From: Flavobacterium tiangeerense
GTDB lineage: Bacteria; Bacteroidota; Bacteroidia; Flavobacteriales; Flavobacteriaceae
Reading direction: 5' to 3'
DNA length: 64,000 nucleotides
Assembly: GCF_007830355.1 (NCBI RefSeq)
Contig: NZ_VLKO01000006.1
Location: 186,001 to 250,000, forward strand
Below, piece after piece: positions 46,883-55,624 of this stretch. A program made the position numbers and the translations under genes. The stretch's first letter is position 1. Every line of letters starts with the position of its first letter. Below the pieces are notes generated by a model. It was not told where the DNA came from and did no database searches. It was given only the letters and a program-made list of their open reading frames with translations.

Positions 46883-47806
46883 TTAGATTGGTCTTTTGTA
46901 AACCGTTACATCATCTACCCACATCATTACTGATGAAAATAAGTTGATTTTATTCGGGTTGATAAAATTAGCGTCGTTAGATCCTACATTCATATTGAAA
47001 ATAATAGAATGGGTTCCAAAATTATTGAAATTTAGATTCGCCGCGCTACTGTTCGTATAAGTTGCAACAGTTGCATTGTCAACCTTTATGGTTACTGTTA
47101 CCACATTGTTTTTCATTCTCCAGAAGGATTCATATAAATGCCATCCGTTGTTTCCGTTGAGATTAAAAGTACTCGGATAACTTCTTTCGGCAGCATTACC
47201 TAGTAAGTTTGTTCCAGCAGTAGTTCCGTAAAAAATATTTGAAGTATAACGGCTTGCATTAGGTGCAAAAGAGTAGCCTTCGAGAATATCAATTTCTCCT
47301 TTGGTTGGCCATCCATTTCCTTGCACGGTCCAAAAAGCTGGCCAGGCACCATAAGTATCAGAGAAAGATTTGTATGTTCCGCCATCCATCGCTACTAATT
47401 TAATATTAGCAGAGAGCATATATTCTGTATTGTTCTCTGGTTTGTATTGGTATTTAGAAGAAATGAAACCAGATTGATATTTCAAACTACTTACTTTGGT
47501 TGTTTTGATTTCTAGACATTGTTTTCCATCTCTTAATTGTGTAGTAGGTACTGAACTATTATAGTCACAATATTTGGAGTTATAATCTGTTCGTTGTTCT
47601 TTAGTCCATTGTGCCAAATTTGAACCTACATTAAATGTATCTTCAAATTGTTTTACCCAAGGGGCAGCGGCTATTTTACTTGTACTTTCAGAGGTATTAA
47701 CGCTTGCCAATTTTTCTTCTTTCAATTCAGAGGGTGTATTGTCTGAGCAAGATGTAAGTACTAAAACAGATGACAATACTGCTGATAACAAATTTAATTT
47801 TTTCAT
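46883..47806 (-). CDS. GH16 family surface lipoprotein endo-beta-glycosidase
   Basis: A 307-residue secreted lipoprotein (lipobox LVLTSC, Cys20). The GH16 catalytic signature ExDxxE is EIDILE (Glu171 nucleophile, Asp173, Glu176 acid/base). GH16 enzymes cut internal beta-1,3 or beta-1,4 linkages in laminarin, mixed-linkage glucans, agars or carrageenans; the exact target cannot be fixed. It ends the glycan-locus transcript with GH10 49 bp upstream and has a terminator. Confidence 0.9.
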   Translation of the reverse strand: MKKLNLLSAVLSSVLVLTSCSDNTPSELKEEKLASVNTSESTSKIAAAPWVKQFEDTFNVGSNLAQWTKEQRTDYNSKYCDYNSSVPTTQLRDGKQCLEIKTTKVSSLKYQSGFISSKYQYKPENNTEYMLSANIKLVAMDGGTYKSFSDTYGAWPAFWTVQGNGWPTKGEIDILEGYSFAPNASRYTSNIFYGTTAGTNLLGNAAERSYPSTFNLNGNNGWHLYESFWRMKNNVVTVTIKVDNATVATYTNSSAANLNFNNFGTHSIIFNMNVGSNDANFINPNKINLFSSVMMWVDDVTVYKRPI

Positions 47807-47855
47807 AATTTTTTGTGGTTAATTAATAGTATAAAAAAGTGTTATGCTTTAAAAT

Positions 47856-49256
47856 TTAATCTAAACCTTCTAGAAATCCGGTATGCGAACTTTTGATAGT
47901 AAAATTTGAGTCATACAATAACGGCCAGTCATTTCCTGGGTGGTTCAACTCAGTACTAAACGGAATCCAAGATTCATTATCTTTCATTCCCCAAACGGTT
48001 AAGGCATATTTATTTGCTTTAGGTAATGCATTGTATATTTTAACGATCTCTTTATATTTAGCTTTTTGAGCTAATCGTAATTCGTTTGTAAAAGTTGCGG
48101 TTAAGTTTGATTGTGCATTACCCGGGTTTACTTGCATATCCAACTCTGAAATGTGAATTTTTAAACCTTTAGTAACGGCTCTATTTATATCTGTTTCAAT
48201 TTGGATTTTTGAAGGAGCGAATATTGTATTATGCATTTGAAAACCAACTCCATCAATCAATTTATCTGTAATCAGTTTATCAATAAGCGTGTAAACTGCA
48301 TTTTGCTTGTTGCTGTTATCTGAAGTTGCATAATCGTTATATAATAATAATAATTGTGTATCTGCTGCGGCGTTTGCTGCTTCTCTGGCCCATTTAAAGC
48401 AATCGTTAACATAATTTGGCCCCATTCGTCTTAGGAACACTGTGTTTCTCATGGATCCATTATCTGCTATAGACTCATTAACTACGTCCCAAGATTTCAC
48501 TTTCCCTTTATAATGGGTAACTACATCTGTAATGTATTTTTTTACCTCTAGACTAAATTCTGCATCAGTACCAGCATAGTTTGCTAACCAAGATGGAACA
48601 GAATTGTGCCATACAAGCGCATGCCCGTGCACATTAATATTGTTAGTGTTACCGTAGGCTACTATTTTATCTGCTACAGTCCAATTGTAAACACCGCTAG
48701 CAACAGAAATTTGATCCATTTTCATTTCATATTCTGCTGAAATACTACTGAATTCATTTTTTAAAATAACGTCATATGGGCTACCAGCATTCAACTGATT
48801 CGCTTTGACTGCCATACCTACAAAAAATGGATTTGCTACTTTATTTACTTTTACTTTTAAAAAAGTAGGATCCTCAGGAACGTTACTTGTACCCGTAGTT
48901 ACAACACTTATCACATTTGAATAACCCGAAGTTTGAGACTCTGATTTAGCCCTTACTCTGTAATAATATTGCGTGCCTCCTGTTAAACCAACTACAACTT
49001 CATTTAAATCAGTGACTTCTTTTGAATTGTAATTGGGCACAAATGCTGAAAAATTCTCGGTTGTAGAAACATCTAGAAGGTAGCTTTTAGACTTGGACAC
49101 ATAATTCCATTTGGCTCTAAAACCATTATCATTAACATCTTTGGGTGCGTTTGCAAGTGGATTTTCTAAATTATCGATCACAGTACTGTCCTCTTTAGAA
49201 CAGGCATTTAAAAAAAAGAATAGACTGCTGAGCAGCAGTAAAAATTTAATTTTCAT
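47856..49256 (-). CDS. GH10 endo-beta-1,4-xylanase lipoprotein with N-terminal Fn3-like domain
   Basis: A 466-residue lipoprotein (Cys19 in FFFLNACS). Residues of about 35-120 form a fibronectin type III-like module; residues from about 135 to the end are a GH10 barrel. The acid/base is Glu261 in WDVVNES and the nucleophile Glu371 in HISELDMQV. It hydrolyses internal beta-1,4 xylosidic bonds. It sits between a binding lipoprotein and GH16, with a strong hairpin just upstream. Confidence 0.95.
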   Translation of the reverse strand: MKIKFLLLLSSLFFFLNACSKEDSTVIDNLENPLANAPKDVNDNGFRAKWNYVSKSKSYLLDVSTTENFSAFVPNYNSKEVTDLNEVVVGLTGGTQYYYRVRAKSESQTSGYSNVISVVTTGTSNVPEDPTFLKVKVNKVANPFFVGMAVKANQLNAGSPYDVILKNEFSSISAEYEMKMDQISVASGVYNWTVADKIVAYGNTNNINVHGHALVWHNSVPSWLANYAGTDAEFSLEVKKYITDVVTHYKGKVKSWDVVNESIADNGSMRNTVFLRRMGPNYVNDCFKWAREAANAAADTQLLLLYNDYATSDNSNKQNAVYTLIDKLITDKLIDGVGFQMHNTIFAPSKIQIETDINRAVTKGLKIHISELDMQVNPGNAQSNLTATFTNELRLAQKAKYKEIVKIYNALPKANKYALTVWGMKDNESWIPFSTELNHPGNDWPLLYDSNFTIKSSHTGFLEGLD

Positions 49257-49338
49257 ACTATTTTTTATTATAGAATATCTTCTAGTAGGGAAAACACTCC
49301 TATTTATAATTTCTTTTATATTGTTTTTGCTTACTTAG

Positions 49339-49380
49339 TTCTAAAAAAAGATTGCTTTTGATAACAAACTTTTTTTAGAA
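49339..49380 (-). terminator. Hairpin between the glycan-binding lipoprotein and GH10
   Basis: TTCTAAAAAAAG (49339-49350) pairs perfectly with CTTTTTTTAGAA (49369-49380), 18-base loop. It lies just past the stop of the binding lipoprotein gene, so it could end the susCD part of the transcript or set the ratio of binding proteins to enzymes. Confidence 0.6.
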
Positions 49381-49403
49381 GCGAAGTAGAACATAAACCT
49401 TTA

Positions 49404-50507
49404 TTATTGGTAACGAATTTTTATATTGTCAAATTTTATTACGCTAGGATTTGGCGTATCACTCTGTACAATTCCCACTTTAATTTCGTTGACTTTAGAT
49501 GCATCAATTGTACTAGCATTGTTTGCTCCGAAACCATAATTCTCTTTAAAATCAGCTAAGGAGATGGTTTTTGTTGTCCAATTTACATTGGTTACTTTAA
49601 AATTATAACCATATTCTTTCCCATCAATAGTATTTAATTGGATCGCAAATTGAGCCCCTATAACATTTGCACTTACATCAATATCAATAAAAGTTTTTGT
49701 AGCATCATTGTTAGAGCTGCTTAGAAAACTGGTTCCTCCACCAGCGCTGCTGCCATTGTATCCATTGGCAGTTGAGCCAGACCAAGTAAGTGCTGCATAA
49801 TTACCTGTTGGACCGCCCGCAGTACTTGTACTAAAAGAAGCTACATCACCATAAGAGTTCCAAGATTCTCTGGAGCCACCTCCATCAAAATTAGATACAA
49901 GAACTAGTGTGGCAAAATTTATTGTTTTTTTTGCTGTACCTCCCGGAGTTGTGATGGCTATTTCTGATCCAGAAACTGCATCTGTAGGCAAACCAATAAT
50001 AATTGCGGAAGAAGATTTTACGGTATAACTCAGTGCTTTTCCGCCTAAAGTGATCGAAGAAATATTAAAAAACCAAGTTCCTTCAATTTCTAATGGAAAT
50101 CCCGGAGTTGCCACAGCAGGAATTGTTTTTGTAATAGTAGGAACGGGTTGTAAAATCTCAATATTTTTGGTTACAGATCCGTTTCCAGTTATAAAAGTGA
50201 TTGGCTGTACCCCAAATCTGCTTCCTAGTTTTTCATCAAAGGGAATCGTAAAAATAAAAGACTTATCTGAATTGTAGTTGGGATTAAAACTGATATCAAT
50301 TTTGTTGTCTAGTGTGATTTTTTTTAATCCCATTAAACCCTCACCTTCCACTCTGACTTTATTTTGTGGAAAAGCTTGATTAAGCAAATCTCCAGGTTCA
50401 GCAACCATGGCCTCTATATTTGCAGTAGGTACATCGTCATTTTGACAAGCTGTAAAAGAGGCCAATGCCAAAAGAATTATAATTCTATATTTTATTTTAT
50501 TGATCAT
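49404..50507 (-). CDS. Surface glycan-binding lipoprotein with IPT/TIG-like domains
   Basis: A 367-residue lipoprotein (lipobox Cys21 in ASFTAC). The N-terminal part has immunoglobulin-like IPT/TIG repeats (about 30-200, with PVPTITKTIPAVATPGFPLEIEG); the C-terminal part is a beta-rich domain ending VIKFDNIKIRYQ. Its place directly after SusD and its architecture match the surface glycan-binding proteins that hold chains for SusCD in Bacteroidetes. The glycan bound is inferred from neighbours. Confidence 0.8.
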   Translation of the reverse strand: MINKIKYRIIILLALASFTACQNDDVPTANIEAMVAEPGDLLNQAFPQNKVRVEGEGLMGLKKITLDNKIDISFNPNYNSDKSFIFTIPFDEKLGSRFGVQPITFITGNGSVTKNIEILQPVPTITKTIPAVATPGFPLEIEGTWFFNISSITLGGKALSYTVKSSSAIIIGLPTDAVSGSEIAITTPGGTAKKTINFATLVLVSNFDGGGSRESWNSYGDVASFSTSTAGGPTGNYAALTWSGSTANGYNGSSAGGGTSFLSSSNNDATKTFIDIDVSANVIGAQFAIQLNTIDGKEYGYNFKVTNVNWTTKTISLADFKENYGFGANNASTIDASKVNEIKVGIVQSDTPNPSVIKFDNIKIRYQ

Positions 50508-50513
50508 AAAAAT

Positions 50514-52037
50514 TTAATTAAAGTTAAAAGGAACCGGAGGCTCTAATAATGATGGATTTGTATCAATAGCAGACTGAGGTAAAGGCAATTCAAAATAATT
50601 GGCTCCTGGAGTGATTTTTCGAGAAACTAAAACTGTTCTTTCATCATCAGAATAAAAACCAACTTCTTGCTGCGAGATAATTGCTGTAGCTTCTGCAAGA
50701 CCACGGCGTTTTAAATCAAAGAAATATTGTCCTTCAAGTGCAAATTCAACTCTTCGTTCATTAAATAAATCGTTTCTGGTAAGTATTGTTTTTGGTGGTA
50801 ATCCAGCTCTTAATCTCACTTCATTAAAAGCGTTTAAAGCAACCGTAGAACTAGTAGAACCTGCTCCAGCCAAAACCGCTTCGGCATGCATTAATAAAAT
50901 ATCAGAGTATCTTAGTATAATGGTGTTTTGTGAAGTTCTCATAAAAAACACATCATTTCTTTCAGCAGCAGATCCTACAATGTACTTCCTAAAATTTGCT
51001 CCTGTAGAAGAGAGTATTTTTTTATATCTGAATCCTCCTTTATCTTTTAACAGTTCTGGATAAAAGTCACCCTCGGTCATGATAGTATTTTTCTTTCTCT
51101 TATCGTTTGGTTCAAAGCCGCTTTGCAGTGAAATAGATGGCAGGTAAACTCCCCAACCGTCACCGCCACCAGTTATCCCCGTACCATTAGGAACAATGTA
51201 AGCTTGATTTGTGTTTTGCGTCCCCCATTCTGTAGCAATAGCTTTCCATTGTAGCGCAAACATACTTTCTCCACTATTGTTATTTTCAGGACTGCTAAAT
51301 AAGTTGCCGTATTCCTGAATTAAAATATATTGATTTCCAATAATTTTTTGTGTTAATGCAGCGCACTCTGCGTATTCATTTAAAGTTAAATGCACTTTTG
51401 CAAGAATACCCATCGCCGCAAATTTGGTAACATATCCTTTTTTTACTGAAGTTTCAGGCAAATTTTCGATAGCATATGTTAAATCTTGTTTTATGAATTT
51501 GTAAACATCTGTAACAAGATTTCTTTTTGGCTGTGCAGCTGAACCCGCTTTACTAATAATAGGAACAGCTCCAAAAGTTCTAACGAGATAGAAGTAAGCA
51601 TTTGCTCTCATAAACCTTGATATTGCGATCGCTTTTTTATAGGATGCTTCAGGCAATTCGCTTTTTCTTTCTTCAACCAGACTCATTAAATTATTGGATT
51701 GATCGATCACCGAAAATAGCGCAACGTAACCTTCTGTGAGAATTGGATTTTGAGAGGTTACTTGAGCATCTTTAAATTGAGAATAAGCACCATCAAATGT
51801 AAAAGCATTTCCAGCATACATGTCACCTACTGCAATCAGAAATTTATCATTAACCAAAAACCACGGCTTAAAGTACAAGCTCTCAGCGATTCCGTCAAAA
51901 GCAGTAACTCCTTCGGGTAAATCGCCCGGGGTTAATTGATTTTCAGATGGTGCATTCAAAAAATCATCTGAACAGGAAAATAAAGACAGTAATGGTATTA
52001 GCATTCCCGTCATAAAAAGTTTAAAAAAAATTTTCAT
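50514..52037 (-). CDS. SusD/RagB family outer-membrane lipoprotein
   Basis: A 507-residue lipoprotein (LLSLFSC, Cys22). It has the TPR-rich SusD fold, with the start DFLNAPSENQLTPGD and the C-terminal RKITPGANYFELPLPQSAID typical of the family. SusD sits as a lid on the SusC barrel and binds oligosaccharides. It follows susC by 61 bp and is the standard partner. Confidence 0.95.
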   Translation of the reverse strand: MKIFFKLFMTGMLIPLLSLFSCSDDFLNAPSENQLTPGDLPEGVTAFDGIAESLYFKPWFLVNDKFLIAVGDMYAGNAFTFDGAYSQFKDAQVTSQNPILTEGYVALFSVIDQSNNLMSLVEERKSELPEASYKKAIAISRFMRANAYFYLVRTFGAVPIISKAGSAAQPKRNLVTDVYKFIKQDLTYAIENLPETSVKKGYVTKFAAMGILAKVHLTLNEYAECAALTQKIIGNQYILIQEYGNLFSSPENNNSGESMFALQWKAIATEWGTQNTNQAYIVPNGTGITGGGDGWGVYLPSISLQSGFEPNDKRKKNTIMTEGDFYPELLKDKGGFRYKKILSSTGANFRKYIVGSAAERNDVFFMRTSQNTIILRYSDILLMHAEAVLAGAGSTSSTVALNAFNEVRLRAGLPPKTILTRNDLFNERRVEFALEGQYFFDLKRRGLAEATAIISQQEVGFYSDDERTVLVSRKITPGANYFELPLPQSAIDTNPSLLEPPVPFNFN

Positions 52038-52098
52038 AACTATTATTTTTATTTAATGACTGTGAATATTTAAATTAATTTGTGTTATTGCATAAATT

Positions 52099-55000
52099 TT
52101 AAAATTCTACATTTAAACCCATTGAGGTCGTTCTTGGCACTGGATATCTACCCAGATCAATGCCGCTTAGGGTGATGTTTTGATCTAAATTTCCTAAAGC
52201 TGGATCAAAACCGGAATATTTAGTCCACGTATATAGGTTTTGAACATTGACATACAATCTCACTTTAGATATGATAGATTTTTCGAATATTTTCTTTGGT
52301 AAATCGTAGCTCAAAGAAACATTCTGAATTCTTAAATAAGATCCGTCTTCTACAAACCTACTTGAGATTCTGCCATTCCCATTTGGATCATTTAGACTAA
52401 TTCTTGGTTCATTTGTATTTTCATTTACCCCAGCTTCAAACGAATTTAAAGCTCTTGCGCTTATATTGGCGAATCGATCTCCAAATCCAGGATAAATACC
52501 GTCTGTGTAATGACGGGTAAAATTGTAGATTTCATTGCCCTGACTACCAGTTAAAACAACTGATAAGCTCATGTTTTTATATTTAAAGTTATTCGTTAAA
52601 GAATAGGTAAAATCCGGAATTGCGCTTCCTAACGCTGTTTGGTCTTTGGCATCGATTTTTCCGTCGTTATTCAAATCCTTAAAACGGATATCTCCAATGC
52701 CTGTTCCTGTTTCCTGAATTGGTCCTGCCGCTAATTCTGTAGCATTTTTAAACAAACCATCAGTAACATATCCATAGAATTGTCCAACCGGCTCGCCTTC
52801 TGTTGTTCGAGTCACGTTATATAAATCGAATTGTACTTTACCCAATAACGATTTACCCTGACCTTGAAAACTAGTTAGCTCATTATTATATTTTGAAAAA
52901 ATAATAGTACTGTCCCAATTAAAATTTTCGGTTGAAATATTTCTAGTATTTAAGCTAAGATCGATTCCTTTAGTTACAATTTCACCTGTGTTCAAAAAAT
53001 AATTCAGCGCGCTTTGATTTGATTCATCATTGATTTGTTTCGTCAGGAAATTATAGGAATTTTTAACGTAATAATCAAAATCTAATTTTACTCTGTTATC
53101 AAGCATTCCTAATTCAAAACCAACATCAAAAGATTTAAGTGATTCCCATTTAATATCTGGATTTCCTAAATTATCAATTGTTGGAGATACGCCACCAAAT
53201 GGAGATGCTGTCAGCGAAAGAATTGTCTGGTATCTATTCGCTGGAATATTTTGATTTCCTACTGAACCGTAACCTGCTCTGAATTTTAAATAATTAACGG
53301 TAGTCGATAAAGGCTCAAAAAACTTTTCGTTACTTACTGTCCAACCTCCAGCAAATGATGGAAAATAACCCCACTTATTATTGGGTCCAAAGTTGGAAGA
53401 CGCATCTGCTCTTACAGAAGCCGAGAAAGAATACTTGTCTGAAAAACTATAATTTAATCTCGAAATATAAGATGCCATAGACCATCTGCCAGAACCATTT
53501 CCGTTAATAGCAGTATCAATATCACCTATGTTTAAGTTGGTGAAATCCTTATTTAAAAATTCACCCGTTCTGTAACCACTTAAATACTCGTATTGGCTTT
53601 CTTGTGATTCCTGACCTAACAAAAAGGTAAAATTGTGTTTTTCATTAAAAGATTTATTATACGTCAAATAATTTTTTAAACTCCAATAAAAGCTTTGATC
53701 CTGCTGTTTGAATGATTTGTTTAAAAGTTCAGACACATTTCCTAAAGTATACTTTGGTACAAAAGAGCTACTTTTTGCAAAATTCAAATCATATCCCAGT
53801 TCTGATCTAAAAACCAACCCTTTTATAAGAGTGAAATCAGCAAATAAGTTACCATTGATTTTGTATCGGTCTGATCTTGCATTATTGTATTCCGCCAAAG
53901 CTATTGGGTTCGTTGCTTCAGTGGCCGAAGTTCCTAAACCAGTTGTAGGACCAGCAAAAGAACCATCAGGAGTTCTAACCGGCAGCTCTGGCGATTGTCT
54001 TAAGGTATTCATCACTAAACCGCCTCTGTCGTCGTTTCTGACAACTTGTTGAGATGACTTACTTATTGACATGTTATTACCCATTTTTAACCATGATTTT
54101 ACATTTGAATCTACGTTTAATCGCAAAGACATTCTGTTGAAATCTGAATTCAAAACAATTCCTTCCTGATCAAAATAATTTAAAGACGTGTAATATCTTG
54201 TTCCTTCTTTTTCGCCTGAAAATGATATTTGATGGTTGTACATAGCAGCATTTCTAAAAAGTTCATCCTGCCAGTTTGTACCATTTCCTAATAAATCAGG
54301 TTTTTGATATTGAAATGGAATTGGCTCGCCATTTAGTTTGAAAATTTTTGCTTGATAAGCCGCATATTGTGGCAAGTTTAAAACATCAACTGAATTTGTC
54401 ACTTGCTGCGTTCCTAAATAGGTTTCATATGAAAAAGTCGATTTTCCTCTCTTCCCTTTTTTGGTTGTAATCAAAACAACTCCATTTGCACCATTTGCAC
54501 CATATATTGCTGTTGAGGATGCATCTTTTAAAATATCAATAGTTTCGATATCCGAAATATTCAATCCCGCCAAAGCAGAATTTTTAGTTTGTCCGCTTCC
54601 TCCTCCTAAAGCGCTAAACGAAAAGGAATCGTTATTTCTGTCCGCAAAAACAGGAGTTCCATCAATTACATACAAAGGTTCGTTACCGTTAATAGAAGTA
54701 ATTCCCCTAATTTGAACAGAAATTCCACCTCCTGGCGTTCCTGAATTTTGAGTAACATTTACACCTGCAGCTTTACCTACAAGAGCCTGATCAATAGAAG
54801 TGAAGGGTTTGTCTTGAATTTCGGATGCTTTAATAGAAGTGACGGCACCATTTATATCTTTTCTTTTTGAAGTTCCATATCCTATTACAACTACTTCATT
54901 TAACTTTTCAAGTTCATTAACCATTTCGATTTTCATTACTGACTTTGTATCTGCTGGCATGGAAACATTTTTATAACCTATATAGCTAAAGATCAATGTA

Positions 55001-55203
55001 CTTTTTGGATCTACATTATTTAAAATAAAACCTCCATCAAAATCAGTAGTTGTTGCATTTTTTGTTCCTTGTACAAGTACACCAACACCAGGTAAGCCCT
55101 GCCCTCCTGATGATACTTTTCCTTTAACAGTTTGAGCAAAGAAAAAATTCCCCCACATACACACTATCAAACACAATAGTATTTTTATTGTTCTTTTCTG
55201 CAT
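52099..55203 (-). CDS. SusC/RagA family TonB-dependent outer-membrane transporter
   Basis: A 1034-residue TonB-dependent receptor. After a signal peptide comes a carboxypeptidase-regulatory-like domain (about 28-105), a plug domain with GYGTSKRKDINGAVTSI, then a 22-strand barrel ending in an aromatic residue (LNVEF). It imports oligosaccharides powered by TonB. No TonB-like or FecR-type N-terminal signalling extension is seen, in line with control by the neighbouring hybrid two-component regulator. Confidence 0.95.
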   Translation of the reverse strand: MQKRTIKILLCLIVCMWGNFFFAQTVKGKVSSGGQGLPGVGVLVQGTKNATTTDFDGGFILNNVDPKSTLIFSYIGYKNVSMPADTKSVMKIEMVNELEKLNEVVVIGYGTSKRKDINGAVTSIKASEIQDKPFTSIDQALVGKAAGVNVTQNSGTPGGGISVQIRGITSINGNEPLYVIDGTPVFADRNNDSFSFSALGGGSGQTKNSALAGLNISDIETIDILKDASSTAIYGANGANGVVLITTKKGKRGKSTFSYETYLGTQQVTNSVDVLNLPQYAAYQAKIFKLNGEPIPFQYQKPDLLGNGTNWQDELFRNAAMYNHQISFSGEKEGTRYYTSLNYFDQEGIVLNSDFNRMSLRLNVDSNVKSWLKMGNNMSISKSSQQVVRNDDRGGLVMNTLRQSPELPVRTPDGSFAGPTTGLGTSATEATNPIALAEYNNARSDRYKINGNLFADFTLIKGLVFRSELGYDLNFAKSSSFVPKYTLGNVSELLNKSFKQQDQSFYWSLKNYLTYNKSFNEKHNFTFLLGQESQESQYEYLSGYRTGEFLNKDFTNLNIGDIDTAINGNGSGRWSMASYISRLNYSFSDKYSFSASVRADASSNFGPNNKWGYFPSFAGGWTVSNEKFFEPLSTTVNYLKFRAGYGSVGNQNIPANRYQTILSLTASPFGGVSPTIDNLGNPDIKWESLKSFDVGFELGMLDNRVKLDFDYYVKNSYNFLTKQINDESNQSALNYFLNTGEIVTKGIDLSLNTRNISTENFNWDSTIIFSKYNNELTSFQGQGKSLLGKVQFDLYNVTRTTEGEPVGQFYGYVTDGLFKNATELAAGPIQETGTGIGDIRFKDLNNDGKIDAKDQTALGSAIPDFTYSLTNNFKYKNMSLSVVLTGSQGNEIYNFTRHYTDGIYPGFGDRFANISARALNSFEAGVNENTNEPRISLNDPNGNGRISSRFVEDGSYLRIQNVSLSYDLPKKIFEKSIISKVRLYVNVQNLYTWTKYSGFDPALGNLDQNITLSGIDLGRYPVPRTTSMGLNVEF

Positions 55204-55624
55204 AAAATTTGGTTTAGAGTTGAATTATTTAATTAGTTTTTTTAAGTTGATTAAAATATTTGGTGGATTGTTTTTTTTCAAGCCTAGTATTTAATTTTTG
55301 ATAAAAAAACTATTTCTTAAATATTTCTTAACGAAAGTAAAATCTACAGCAGTAAAACTGTAGCACAGATGAAGCAAATCATGCATCATTTGATGCAAAA
55401 CAGCATTTGAGACCATTGGTTTTAGGTAATACTAGCCAAACAACAATAAAGTATTAGCAAAAAATTATCATTTAAAATATATTTAGCAATATTTTATAAG
55501 AGTATTTTTAGTAGAATAATAATTTTAAGCAAATCCAAATAATACGTTCCGCAAAAGGTTAAAAAAAAGCCCCGATTTAAAATTGAAGCTTTCTAAACTG
55601 CAGTATTTATGGATTTTTTCCTTT
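55204..55624 (-). promoter_or_regulatory. Control region upstream of susC with palindromes
   Basis: No gene is seen in these 421 bases. A perfect palindrome TGCATCA-TT-TGATGCA (55382-55397) lies about 180 bp upstream of the susC start, and a 6-bp-stem inverted repeat CTACAG/CTGTAG is at 55344-55363. A weak -7 box (minus strand TAGGCTTG, 55286-55279) could be the susC promoter. The palindrome is a good candidate for the binding site of the regulator's AraC domain. A terminator for the regulator gene lies at 55566-55592. Confidence 0.5.
55566..55592 (-). terminator. Terminator of the hybrid regulator gene
   Basis: AAAGC (55566-55570) and GCTTT (55588-55592) form a short stem; on the minus strand the hairpin is followed by a run of T. 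It lies about 33 bp past the stop. Confidence 0.5.

Noticed and set aside
49404-52037. The lipoprotein after SusD as SusE or SusF
   Set aside because: It has IPT/TIG-like domains and a single beta-rich end instead of the starch-binding modules of SusE/F, so the general term glycan-binding lipoprotein is safer.
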